Positions 18,162 through 27,054 of a DNA stretch of 57,198 bases are shown here, in pieces. The notes under the pieces were generated by a model. That model made no database searches, was not told where the DNA came from, and saw nothing but the letters and a program-made list of their open reading frames with translations. Made by a program: the position numbers and the translations under genes. Within the stretch, counting starts at the first letter, position 1. Every line of letters begins with the position of its first letter. Origin of the DNA: Pseudopedobacter sp045629485 (GTDB lineage: Bacteria > Bacteroidota > Bacteroidia > Sphingobacteriales > Sphingobacteriaceae); NCBI GenBank assembly GCA_045629485.1, contig JAZQRF010000272.1, positions 1-57,198 on the forward strand, in the 5' to 3' direction.

Positions 18162-18779
18162 ATGAATCCCCTTCTTGAAAGAGTAAAAAAAAAGGAAAAA
18201 TTAAAAAAGATCATTCATTGGTTAATCATACCATCTAATGAAGCCCGGCCAAGATTATGGGTAAGCTGGTTTTTAAATCCCTTTTTTCATAAGAAAGGGA
18301 AAGGGTCTATTATAAGGAGCAAAACGCGTATGGATGTTTTGCCTTTTCAGGTCTTCCAAATCGGTAAATATTCCGTGATAGAAGACTTTTCTACTATAAA
18401 TAATGGTGTGGGACCTGTTTTAATAGGAAATAATTCTTTCATTGGAATGAGTAATGTAATTATTGGTCCGGTAAGCATTGGCAATAACGTTATAATAGCT
18501 CAAAACGTAGTAATTAGTGGCTTAAACCACGAATATAAAGACGTAAAAATACCTATAGTTCATCAGCCTGTTATTACTTCAGAAATAATAATTGAAGATG
18601 ATTGCTGGATAGGTGCTAATGTAGTTATTACTGCAGGAGTTACTATTGGAAAGCATAGTGTGATTGCGGCAGGGTCGGTAGTGACCAAAGAGATTATGCC
18701 TTTCTCAGTTGCTGCAGGTAATCCTGCTAAAATTATAAAAAAATTTAATTTTCAAACCCAGTCGTGGGAAAGATGCTAA
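18162..18779 (+). CDS. Hexapeptide-repeat acyltransferase (left-handed beta-helix)
   Basis: A 205-residue acetyltransferase of the XAT/WcaF type. From about residue 75 the protein has the hexad pattern of a left-handed beta-helix (VLIGNNSFIGMSNVIIGPV, then IGANVVITAGVTIGKHSVIA). Within it is the loop SGLNHEYKDV, whose His is the likely catalytic base, and the closing AAGNPAKII motif. These trimeric enzymes use acetyl-CoA to acetylate sugars in the cytosol. The gene is divergent from the main exopolysaccharide operon (90 bp between starts) and likely supplies an acetylated precursor or repeat unit. The acceptor is unknown. Confidence 0.88.
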   Translation: MNPLLERVKKKEKLKKIIHWLIIPSNEARPRLWVSWFLNPFFHKKGKGSIIRSKTRMDVLPFQVFQIGKYSVIEDFSTINNGVGPVLIGNNSFIGMSNVIIGPVSIGNNVIIAQNVVISGLNHEYKDVKIPIVHQPVITSEIIIEDDCWIGANVVITAGVTIGKHSVIAAGSVVTKEIMPFSVAAGNPAKIIKKFNFQTQSWERC

Positions 18780-18956
18780 ATTTCCCGAGGAAAAAAGTTC
18801 TCACTTTGTGAAATTATTTGCTTCTTTATTATTCGTTCCCACATAAAATATTTTAATTTCTCCAACCTTATGTTCCAAAAAGCATGATATCTTTTATATT
18901 AGTTTAGTGGCTTCATTTTTGGTTATAGGGTTTTTTAATATTCATATATTATATCT

Positions 18957-21900
18957 ATGATAAAATTGTTAAGAATTCCTGTAACATTAACAGTAATTCT
19001 ATTTTTCTTTACTTCTTCTTTTGCCCAGTTTCCTTATTTTGAAAGTTTTAAAGAAGCAACCGCCCCCGGTATCGTGTTTGGTGGTGCTCCATCAGCATTT
19101 CTAACTGCAGCAGGCAGTTCTTCATTGGGCGGTACCCCAATTGATCCATTAGGTGATGGTTATTTAAGGTTAACAAATAATACTACTAACCAAAAAGGTT
19201 ATGTGTATAGCGACCAAAATTTTCCGTCCAGTTATGGGCTGGCAGTTCAGTTTGAATATTATACTTATGGCGGGTCAGGTGCAGATGGTATTTGTTTTTT
19301 TCTTTTTGATGCCACTGCGAATCCATTTAATATTGGAGGTTTCGGAGGGTCTTTAGGTTACGCACAATACAGACAAACGTCTACCTCCCCGGTGTCGCCC
19401 GGAATAAGTAAAGGGTATCTTGGTGTAGGGTTAGATGAATTTGGTAATTTTTCTAATCCAACTGAGGGCAGGCAAGGCGGCAATCTGTATGGACCAAGAC
19501 CGGGCTCAGTAACCCTGCGTGGTAAAGGTGACGGGGATGACCTGGTAACCAGTAATTATACTTTTTTAACCACAACAAGAACCCAGGACCTTGGCTTTAC
19601 ACTTGTAGGAAATAGTTCAAGTAGACGTCCTGATTCAACAAGCACTGGTTACAGACGGGTTTATCTTGATTTAGAACCAAATCCCGGAGGTGGTTATAAT
19701 ATAACTGTTAAAATCACTTGCGGAGGAACGCCAACTACCACCTTTACAGTTATTAATAATTATTATTATAATGTTGCAGCACCACAGCTGCTTCGCTATG
19801 GCATCTCATCTTCTACAGGTGCACAAACAAATAACCACGAAATTAGAAATGTATTTATTGATGTATTTGATAAAAATCCATTAATAGCTCCAACTGCAAC
19901 TAATGATAACTTAACTGTATGTGAAGGACATCTAGCTAAAATTAATGTGTTGGATAATGATGTAAGTAACAATCCCGGGGGCTCAATAATTAAAGAGTCT
20001 ATAGATCTGGATCCAACTCAAATTGGTGTGCAGAATTCTTTTGAAATTACGGGAAAGGGAAATTTTGTGTTAAACTCTGATGGGTCTATCGAGTTTTTGC
20101 CCCTAAGCAGTACTTTTATAGGAACTGTTAGTATGCAGTATACAATTAAAGATACGTATGGTCAATTATCAAATCCGGCAACAGTAACGGTAAACTATAC
20201 AGAGCCTCCCATAAGCCCTTTTGCCGGAAACGATAAATTAATTAACATCACAGTTCCTTTAGGCTCATTTACTTTGGAGGCTGATAATCCTTCGGGTGGC
20301 AGCGGTACCTGGTCTCAGGTTTCGGGGCCAAATACTGCAGCCTTTGCAAACGCATCAATTCATAATACCACAGTTAGTAATCTTACTGGAGGTGATTATG
20401 TTTTTAGGTGGTCTGTAGTTTCTGCCGGAGGTTGCGAAATTTTTGATGATGTAAAGATCTCTGTCAATCACAGGCCTATAGCGGCAAATGATGAAATAAC
20501 TACAAATTTAAATACAGATATTTCTATTCCAATACTTAACAATGATACGGACGAAGAAGGCAATACAACGCTAAACCCTGCAAGTATTAAAATCATCAGT
20601 TTACCTTTGTTTGGTACTGTCATTATAGATCCCGTAACCGGAAAAGTCAATTATAAGCCTAATAATGGATATAGCGGATATGATTCATTTGTATACACAG
20701 TAGAAGATAATTATTCAGTAGAATCTAATCAGGCAATAGTTACAATTGCGGTAAATATAAAACCTAAAGGAATAAATGATGATTGGTCAACTTATATAAA
20801 TACTGCTGTGGTTATTCCAGTTACGGATAATGATCCGGATAGGATAGGAGCAATTGTGATAAAGAATTCAGATCCACAACACGGTACCATATCAATCTCA
20901 AATGATGTTAATGTGACCTATAGCCCTTCCATAGATTTTAGCGGTAAAGATGTATTTACTTATAAATTAAAGAACAATGAAGGCTTAGAATCTGACGTGA
21001 TTACGGTAACCATAATGGTAAAACCCGCAGGTTCGGCAGATCATGCAAATACGCCTGCTAATCAGTCTGTAACAATCCCAGTTAAAAATAATGATGTAGG
21101 TAAAAATGGAACATCCGTTGTCATAGCTACTCCTCCGAATCGTGGTGTGGCAACTTTAAACGCAGCTGGGGAGGTAGTTTATGTGCCCGATATTACTTAT
21201 GCTGGTACGGATAATTTTACCTACAAATTAGTAACTGCAGACGGAGTAGAATCTGATCCTATTTCTGTAAATATTATAGTGACAGCCACGCAATTGGCGC
21301 CGGCAAAAATAGGACTTGCAAAAGGGGTAACCTCCCTTAGCACAAACCCAGATGGCACTTTTAATCTTACTTATCTATTTACCATCGTAAACTATGGTGA
21401 AATCACTATTGATAATATAAGCCTGATAGATAATTTAGGTTTAACATTTCAGGATGCATCTTATACCATTAAAAAACTAACTGCCACGGGGAGTTTGGTA
21501 ATTAATCCTTCATTTAACGGTAGCTTAGATCAGGAGATGCTGCTTCCATCAAGTACAATAAAGCCTGTTTTTAAAGAGCATGTCGAGCTGGAATTGTTAG
21601 TAAACTTAGGTAATAGGGAGGGGCTATTTTATAATAGCGCTTATACAGAAGGACTTTCAACCGGAGATGGAAGCCGCACTACAGATGTTTCTACCAATGG
21701 CTTATCTCCGGACCCATCCATCATAGGGAATGTTTCACCAGAGGAAAAAACCCCTGTTACACTTATCAAACAAAAAGTATTTATTCCGGAAGGCTTTTCT
21801 CCTAACAATGATGGGATCAACGATTTCTTTATCATACAAAATACCTTAGGCAAGCAGGTAAGCCTGGAAATTTTTAACCGTTGGGGAAACAGGATTTACA

Positions 21901-22043
21901 AATCATCGGATTATAAAAACGAGTGGAATGGGGTATGTACAGAAGGTGTTCATATAGGTCAGGATGTGCCTGTTGGCACCTACTATTACATAGTGATAAT
22001 CGATAATGAAAAGAAAGCAGGATATATTACAATTAACAGATAA
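18957..22043 (+). CDS. Lectin- and Ig-repeat adhesin with type IX sorting domain (CHU_C)
   Basis: A 1028-residue secreted protein. A signal peptide (to about SFAQ) is followed by an L-type-lectin-like domain (about 25-310, with GADGICFFLFD and LGVGLDEFGNF). Four or five Ig/cadherin-like repeats of 90-100 residues follow (320-775), each starting with a variant of A-N-D and ending with V-x-V. Then come a DUF11-like domain (780-900) and a C-terminal CHU_C/type-B type IX secretion signal (FIPEGFSPNNDGINDFF, FNRWGNRIYKS, PVGTYYYIV). It is probably exported by the type IX system and may bind glycan. The PorP/SprF gene starts one base after its stop, the arrangement of SprB-SprF type adhesin cassettes. 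Confidence 0.88.
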   Translation: MIKLLRIPVTLTVILFFFTSSFAQFPYFESFKEATAPGIVFGGAPSAFLTAAGSSSLGGTPIDPLGDGYLRLTNNTTNQKGYVYSDQNFPSSYGLAVQFEYYTYGGSGADGICFFLFDATANPFNIGGFGGSLGYAQYRQTSTSPVSPGISKGYLGVGLDEFGNFSNPTEGRQGGNLYGPRPGSVTLRGKGDGDDLVTSNYTFLTTTRTQDLGFTLVGNSSSRRPDSTSTGYRRVYLDLEPNPGGGYNITVKITCGGTPTTTFTVINNYYYNVAAPQLLRYGISSSTGAQTNNHEIRNVFIDVFDKNPLIAPTATNDNLTVCEGHLAKINVLDNDVSNNPGGSIIKESIDLDPTQIGVQNSFEITGKGNFVLNSDGSIEFLPLSSTFIGTVSMQYTIKDTYGQLSNPATVTVNYTEPPISPFAGNDKLINITVPLGSFTLEADNPSGGSGTWSQVSGPNTAAFANASIHNTTVSNLTGGDYVFRWSVVSAGGCEIFDDVKISVNHRPIAANDEITTNLNTDISIPILNNDTDEEGNTTLNPASIKIISLPLFGTVIIDPVTGKVNYKPNNGYSGYDSFVYTVEDNYSVESNQAIVTIAVNIKPKGINDDWSTYINTAVVIPVTDNDPDRIGAIVIKNSDPQHGTISISNDVNVTYSPSIDFSGKDVFTYKLKNNEGLESDVITVTIMVKPAGSADHANTPANQSVTIPVKNNDVGKNGTSVVIATPPNRGVATLNAAGEVVYVPDITYAGTDNFTYKLVTADGVESDPISVNIIVTATQLAPAKIGLAKGVTSLSTNPDGTFNLTYLFTIVNYGEITIDNISLIDNLGLTFQDASYTIKKLTATGSLVINPSFNGSLDQEMLLPSSTIKPVFKEHVELELLVNLGNREGLFYNSAYTEGLSTGDGSRTTDVSTNGLSPDPSIIGNVSPEEKTPVTLIKQKVFIPEGFSPNNDGINDFFIIQNTLGKQVSLEIFNRWGNRIYKSSDYKNEWNGVCTEGVHIGQDVPVGTYYYIVIIDNEKKAGYITINR

Positions 22044-22044
22044 G

Positions 22045-22977
22045 ATGAAAAAGAAAATATCACTATTAGTTTTCTGTTTCATTTCGCTTTTTTACAATGC
22101 AAATGCACAGCAGGATGCCATGTATACCCAATATATGTTTAATACCATGGCCATTAATCCTGCTTATGCGGGTAGTCGGAATGTAATTTCAGCGACTGCG
22201 CTATACAGAAACCAGTGGACGGGACTTAACGGAGCTCCGGAAACGGCTACTTTTTCAATCGATGCGCCAATATCTTCAAAGAGAATGGGCATTGGTCTCC
22301 AGCTTTATAGCGATAAAGCCGGAATAATAAAAAATACCGGAGCCTTAATTAGCTATGCTTACCGGATCCGTTTAGAAAGAGGAACTTTATCTTTTGGATT
22401 ACAAGGTGGAATTAAGCAATATGCCGCTGACTTTTCATCGGTAAATCTAAGTAATGGTTCTTCTACATTAGATCCGGCATTCTCAGAAAACATAAACCGG
22501 TTTTTGTTTGATTCTGGTGCTGGAGTGTACTACAATTCAGATCGCTTTTACATAGGTTTTGCAGCTATGGATCTGCTGAGGAACAGGTTTTCCAGTTACC
22601 AATCATCAGGAACTTCGTTAGGGAGCAGAGAAAATATTCATCTGTTTATGTCTACGGGTTTTGTGGTGCCATTGTCAGATGATTTTAATTTAAAACCATC
22701 GGTACTTTTTAAAGGTGTAAAAGGCTCACCCATAGAAGCAGATATAAATGCGAATCTTTGGATAAAAGATGTAGTGGGCATTGGTGTGCAATACCGTACC
22801 ACTGCTGATGTAGCGGCTATGCTGGAGTTACAGGTAAATCCACAAATAAGAATAGGATATAGCTACGATTACAGTACAACCAATTTACAAAGCGTAAACT
22901 CTGGCAGCCACGAGATCATGCTTCGATACGAATTTGGTTCAAATATTAGTAAATTTTTATCGCCCAGATACTTTTAA
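22045..22977 (+). CDS. PorP/SprF family type IX secretion membrane protein
   Basis: The start is set at the ATG at 22045, one base after the adhesin stop. This gives a clean signal peptide (MKKKISLLVFCFISLFYNANAQ); an upstream in-frame ATG inside the adhesin gene would bury it. The 310-residue mature region begins with the family signature QDAMYTQYMFNTMAINPAYAG. The rest is alternating beta strands ending in an aromatic-terminal strand (LRYEFGSNI), as expected for an outer-membrane beta-barrel. SprF-type proteins are needed for secretion or surface attachment of one particular type-B substrate. By position, the upstream lectin adhesin is the likely client. Confidence 0.92.
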   Translation: MKKKISLLVFCFISLFYNANAQQDAMYTQYMFNTMAINPAYAGSRNVISATALYRNQWTGLNGAPETATFSIDAPISSKRMGIGLQLYSDKAGIIKNTGALISYAYRIRLERGTLSFGLQGGIKQYAADFSSVNLSNGSSTLDPAFSENINRFLFDSGAGVYYNSDRFYIGFAAMDLLRNRFSSYQSSGTSLGSRENIHLFMSTGFVVPLSDDFNLKPSVLFKGVKGSPIEADINANLWIKDVVGIGVQYRTTADVAAMLELQVNPQIRIGYSYDYSTTNLQSVNSGSHEIMLRYEFGSNISKFLSPRYF

Positions 22978-22986
22978 AAGAAAATT

Positions 22987-25122
22987 ATGAAGTTTAACAT
23001 AGCGATGTTTATCACTACACTTTTATTCATTTTTAATAAGAGTTATGCTGCTAGGGATACGTCAAAAAGTAATCAGTCAGAAATAAAGAAAGCGGTAGTT
23101 GCTTATAAATCTTTGAAATATGCAGAGGCAATCTATAAATTGAAACCTATTGTTGAAAAAGACTCGTCTAATATAAATGCAATAGAAATGCTGGCCAATA
23201 GTTACAGGAAGGTAAAGAATTATACCGAAGCTCTTAAATGGTATGAAACCCTTAACTCCCGATCTGTAGTGAGACCAGAATGGGTATTGCCTTATGCTGA
23301 AGTTTTAGCAAATGAGAAGCAATATGAAAAGTCTACGCTGTATTATAGGAAATATCTGAAGTTGGTACCTAACGACCAAAGATCTTTCTCTTTTGTAAAC
23401 ATGAATTTAAATGCGTTGGATGAGAATCGTGGAAACTGGCAGGTTACGTTTACAAATTTAAATAGCCTGGGGGCTGATTATGCACCCGTATATTATAAAG
23501 GGGGTTTACTATTTAGCAGCAACAGGCAAAGTAAAGGGCTATTTAAAAACGTGTTTTTGTGGGACAATACTCCTTTTACCAACTTATACTATGTAAGCAA
23601 GTTAAAAGATGTCAGAAATCTTAACCTGGATAGTTTAATGGGGGTAGTAAAGGGGAAATCAGGCGCTCGTTACAAGTTTAATGATGATGATACCGAAAAG
23701 ACGAGTAATGATACCAAAACACTGGGCGTTTATCATCCTTCTTTAGAAAGAGATAGCCTAAATATTGTCTTTTCTGAAAGCTTAAAAGTTAATTTAATAA
23801 AAGGAAAAGTAAATAGTAAGTACCATGAAGGAAGTGCAGCTGTTTTTCCTGATGGGTCTATTATTTTTACCCGTAATAATTTTTTCAAAGGAGTTAAAAA
23901 GCACAGCAAGGATGGGATCAATAGATTAAAACTTTATATAGCTAGTGGAGATAAGTTGAATAATATTCGCGAATTTACTTATAATAACGACGAGTATTCT
24001 GTTGGCCACCCAACATTAAGTAAAGATGGCAGCATTCTAGTTTTTGCTTCAGATATGCCAGGAGGTTTTGGTGGTACAGATTTGTATTACAGTGTGAGAT
24101 CAGGTAATGGAAACTGGACTAAACCTGTTAATCTAGGGAAAAATATCAATACAGAAGGCGACGAAATGTTTCCTTATTTACATACCGATCAGACTCTTGT
24201 TTTTTCTTCAACCGGGCATGCCGGTTTGGGTGGCCTGGACCTTTTTGAGGTGAAGCTGAAAGAAATGAAGCCTCTTGGCATTCCTGTAAACCTGGGTTCT
24301 CCGGTAAACTCTTCTGCAGACGATTTTACACTAATCAAAAGTTCAGATGGCAAAAGCGGTTATTTTAGTTCTAACAGGGACGGAAATGATAATATTTATC
24401 ACTTTAACAGGAGTACACATCAAATTACTTTAAGAGGAACGGTAAGAGATAACAAGACTAATCTGCCTTTATCCGGTTCGCGGGTATTGTTACGTACCCT
24501 GGACGGGATAGATACCTTAAGAACTGGTCCCCGTGGAGAATTCACAAAAGAGTTATTAAGAGAAACAGATTATGAACTCATCGCCCAAAAATTAAGCTAT
24601 GTCAATAGCATGGTTTTTACCACTACAGTAGGAATCCAAAAAGACTCTGTCATTAATCTGGATATAAGGATGCATAAAGCAGAAAATAAGGAGCAATGGG
24701 TAATCGGGAATTGCGATTCTTTAAAACAGGTTTTTGCCGTAGGTAAAATTTATTACGATCTCGACCGGTCAGACATCAGGTATGATGCCAGGCCAACACT
24801 TGATTCTTTAGTTTACCTGATGACAAAATATCCTGAAATTACAGTGATCACCTCGAGCCATTGTGATAGCAGAGCCTCAGAGATCTATAATAAGAATCTA
24901 TCTTTAAGAAGAGGGCAGGAGGCTAAAAATTACATGGTAGCCAGAGGAATCTCCCCATACAGAATTCGCGTGGCATATTATGGCAAAACAAGGCTGCTGA
25001 ATCGTTGCTATGATGGTGTTCCTTGTTCAGAGGAAGCTCAGCAGCAAAATCGCCGTACCGAATTTGATGTGATATTAAATGGCGTAAATCTTACCCAACT
25101 AAATTGCCAGGATCCTAATTAG
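22987..25122 (+). CDS. TPR-PD40-CRD-OmpA protein (PorE-like)
   Basis: A 711-residue envelope protein with a signal peptide (to about KSYAA). TPR repeats lie at about 30-150, a PD40-type beta-propeller at 155-480 (HPTLSKDGSILVFASDMPGG and similar blades), and a carboxypeptidase-regulatory-like beta domain at 485-565. A C-terminal OmpA peptidoglycan-binding domain covers about 590-710 (IYYDLDRSDIRYDARPTLD, then SRASEIYNKNLSLRRGQEA). This domain order is that of PorE, which anchors type IX machinery to peptidoglycan. It lies 9 bp behind the PorP/SprF gene and is followed by a terminator. Many genomes carry several paralogs, so it may be a cassette-specific version rather than the core PorE. Confidence 0.88.
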   Translation: MKFNIAMFITTLLFIFNKSYAARDTSKSNQSEIKKAVVAYKSLKYAEAIYKLKPIVEKDSSNINAIEMLANSYRKVKNYTEALKWYETLNSRSVVRPEWVLPYAEVLANEKQYEKSTLYYRKYLKLVPNDQRSFSFVNMNLNALDENRGNWQVTFTNLNSLGADYAPVYYKGGLLFSSNRQSKGLFKNVFLWDNTPFTNLYYVSKLKDVRNLNLDSLMGVVKGKSGARYKFNDDDTEKTSNDTKTLGVYHPSLERDSLNIVFSESLKVNLIKGKVNSKYHEGSAAVFPDGSIIFTRNNFFKGVKKHSKDGINRLKLYIASGDKLNNIREFTYNNDEYSVGHPTLSKDGSILVFASDMPGGFGGTDLYYSVRSGNGNWTKPVNLGKNINTEGDEMFPYLHTDQTLVFSSTGHAGLGGLDLFEVKLKEMKPLGIPVNLGSPVNSSADDFTLIKSSDGKSGYFSSNRDGNDNIYHFNRSTHQITLRGTVRDNKTNLPLSGSRVLLRTLDGIDTLRTGPRGEFTKELLRETDYELIAQKLSYVNSMVFTTTVGIQKDSVINLDIRMHKAENKEQWVIGNCDSLKQVFAVGKIYYDLDRSDIRYDARPTLDSLVYLMTKYPEITVITSSHCDSRASEIYNKNLSLRRGQEAKNYMVARGISPYRIRVAYYGKTRLLNRCYDGVPCSEEAQQQNRRTEFDVILNGVNLTQLNCQDPN

Positions 25123-25145
25123 AAATTACGGGGAAATAAATGATA

Positions 25146-25177
25146 AAAACCTCAGGTTTACTGCTGAGGTTTTTTTT
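25146..25177 (+). terminator. Rho-independent terminator after the adhesin cassette
   Basis: Stem AACCTCAG (25148-25155) / CTGAGGTT (25164-25171) with an 8-base loop and a following T-run. It closes the three-gene unit 24 bp after the OmpA-protein stop. The opposite strand also has a short T-run, so it may serve the convergent sugar transferase operon as well. Confidence 0.85.
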
Positions 25178-25287
25178 ATGCCCTATGAAGTGTGATTTGG
25201 ATCTAGAAAGCTTAAATAATCTGATGTGCTAATTTGCAGGTTAGCTAATTATCCATGTAGAGTTGCTTATTAGAATAAGGCTGGAAA

Positions 25288-26370
25288 TTAAACCTTCTCT
25301 TTTTGTAGCAAAGCAGGAATTGTTTTTAGAATGATTTTTAAATCTAACCAGATAGAGTAGTTGGAGGCGTAAAAATTATCCAGTTTTTTCCTTTCCCTGT
25401 CAGACATGTCTTTTTTTCCACGTTTGCTTATTTGCCACAATCCGGTTAAACCTGCAGGGCCTAAAAAACGCATAGACCATTCGTTAGTAGTAAGCTGCTC
25501 TGCTTCATAAAGCGGGAGCGGCCTGTTGCCCACCAAAGACATATCCCCCTTTAATACATTAACTAGCTGGGGCAGCTCATCTATACTGGTGTTCCTTAAG
25601 AAATTTCCCAGCTTGGTTACACGCGGGTCGTTTTTAAGTTTAAAAAAGGTAGCTTCACCATACTGGTTGTCTTTTGCCAGATTTTTCACTTCCACATCTG
25701 CGCCTGTACGCATCGACCTGAATTTATAAAAATTAAATATTTTATATCCCGTACCCACACGTTTACTTACGTAGAAAACCGGACCTTTAGAGTCTAGTTT
25801 TATTAAAATTGCTACAATAATAAATAAGGGACTCAAGCAAATTAAAGCAATAGAAGACAGGAAAATATCTAAAAACTTTTTCCCTAAAGGCGATTTATAT
25901 TCTGTATTGGAAACTTCGGAAAGGTTGCCTACCTGGGAGCGGAGTAATTTGTAAAAAGTAAGAAAATTTAATCGTTCCCTAACATCGTCGAAGGGTATGG
26001 GCTGTAAATAGCAATCGCTTACTCCCAGCTGCAAAGCATGGGTAGAGACCGTAGGACTTTCTTCTGCCGAAAGAAATATTACAACCAGGTTTCTGGTAAG
26101 CCAGTTCATTTTGAGCGATTTTACCAGTTCTTCCGCTGCAAGCTGGTTCTCCGTATTAATCTCTAATAATAAAGTAGTATTGAGTTGATTAATAGAAAGC
26201 TGCTGGATGTTATGTTGCAGCTCTTTTAAATCGCTGACAAAGTTGATGTTATATTCAGTTTCGCCAAAAGTTTCAATAATTTTATTCTTAAAAACATCAG
26301 CATAAGAGATAATATCTGTTTTAGAAAATACATTTCCTGGTGAAGAAGCACTCAATTTTTGAAATTGCAT
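25288..26370 (-). CDS. Phosphoglycosyl transferase fused to a degenerate receiver domain
   Basis: A 360-residue fusion. Residues 1-140 have the alternating pattern of a response-regulator receiver domain (TTLLLEIN, LVVIFLSAEESPTV, LGVSDCYLQPIPFDDV). The phospho-acceptor Asp is replaced (Glu70) and the conserved Lys of the x-K-P-F motif is Gln123. Residues 160-360 are a bacterial sugar transferase of the WbaP/PglC C-terminal type: membrane helix at 167-190, KRVGTGYKIFNFYKFRSMR, FLRNTSIDELPQL and MSLVGNRPLPLYE. It transfers a sugar phosphate to undecaprenyl phosphate, the first step of repeat-unit synthesis, probably for the 4.6-18 kb locus. It lies 2 bp after a real receiver gene. Confidence 0.88.
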   Translation of the reverse strand: MQFQKLSASSPGNVFSKTDIISYADVFKNKIIETFGETEYNINFVSDLKELQHNIQQLSINQLNTTLLLEINTENQLAAEELVKSLKMNWLTRNLVVIFLSAEESPTVSTHALQLGVSDCYLQPIPFDDVRERLNFLTFYKLLRSQVGNLSEVSNTEYKSPLGKKFLDIFLSSIALICLSPLFIIVAILIKLDSKGPVFYVSKRVGTGYKIFNFYKFRSMRTGADVEVKNLAKDNQYGEATFFKLKNDPRVTKLGNFLRNTSIDELPQLVNVLKGDMSLVGNRPLPLYEAEQLTTNEWSMRFLGPAGLTGLWQISKRGKKDMSDRERKKLDNFYASNYSIWLDLKIILKTIPALLQKEKV

Positions 26371-26372
26371 GC

Positions 26373-26771
26373 TTAATTTAATAATGTTTTTATTTTTTCT
26401 TTCAAAATACCTGGATTAAATGGTTTGGATACTAAACCATGAATTGGATAGGGGATTCTATTATGGATATTTTCAAGAGAATCTGATCCGGATAAAACAA
26501 TAAGTGGTATATTTCTGTAATATCCACTAACTTTTATAGATTTCACAAAATCTGCCCCATCAAAATAGGGCATTTCCATATCAGAAATAATAAGATCAGG
26601 GATATTACCACTATCTAGCCAGCTAATGGCGTCAAACCCATTACTTCTGCTTATTAGCTCATACTCATCTTTTAAAATGAATTCGAGTAATTTCAAAATA
26701 GCTATTTCGTCATCAACCAGGAGTATTCTTTTTTTTGAAGAGGTGGGCATTTTAGAAATTAGCATTTGCAT
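26373..26771 (-). CDS. Single-domain response regulator (CheY-like)
   Basis: A 132-residue receiver-only protein with the full phosphorylation site: Asp20-Asp21 (LLVDDE), Asp64 (LIISDMEMP), Ser94 (VLSGSD) and Lys116 (VSKPF). There is no output domain. Initiation could also occur at the internal Met8 (MPTSSKK), since residues 1-10 are not conserved. It is the first gene of a two-gene operon, 2 bp before the receiver-like/phosphoglycosyl transferase fusion. I infer that it signals to that enzyme, perhaps by pairing with its decayed receiver domain, and so gates the start of polysaccharide synthesis. No cognate kinase is adjacent. Confidence 0.88.
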   Translation of the reverse strand: MQMLISKMPTSSKKRILLVDDEIAILKLLEFILKDEYELISRSNGFDAISWLDSGNIPDLIISDMEMPYFDGADFVKSIKVSGYYRNIPLIVLSGSDSLENIHNRIPYPIHGLVSKPFNPGILKEKIKTLLN

Positions 26772-27016
26772 AGTTTTATCTATTCTGTCTTGTACGCATA
26801 AATAGTGCCGATAGATTCAAAAAATTAATCTTTTTTTGAAAAAGAACCAGGTATCTTATTTTGTTGTAAAAAATGAGAATATTTCCTTTACTGGTTATTT
26901 TTGGTCAATCAGGCTAGAATAAAAACATATATTTTTTGTTGCCTCAAGCTTAACAGAATAAATGTCAGCTATTAACTTGTTCTACAATTTGTGGATTTTT
27001 GGGGATTTTTATGGAT

Positions 27017-27054
27017 AAGAAAAAGGAACTCTGAATTGAGAGTTCCTTTTTCTT
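27017..27054 (-). terminator. Strong bidirectional terminator at the end of yidC
   Basis: A perfect 16-bp stem (27017-27032 with 27039-27054, arm core AGGAACTCT) and a 6-base loop. Because the arms are A-rich outside and T-rich inside, both strands end in a T-run. It overlaps the last bases of yidC and separates it from the receiver operon. Confidence 0.8.

Noticed and set aside
20500..21300. Ig-like repeats of the adhesin as a DNA-level tandem repeat
   Set aside because: The repeats are similar in protein pattern only; the nucleotide sequences differ too much for a recent tandem amplification.
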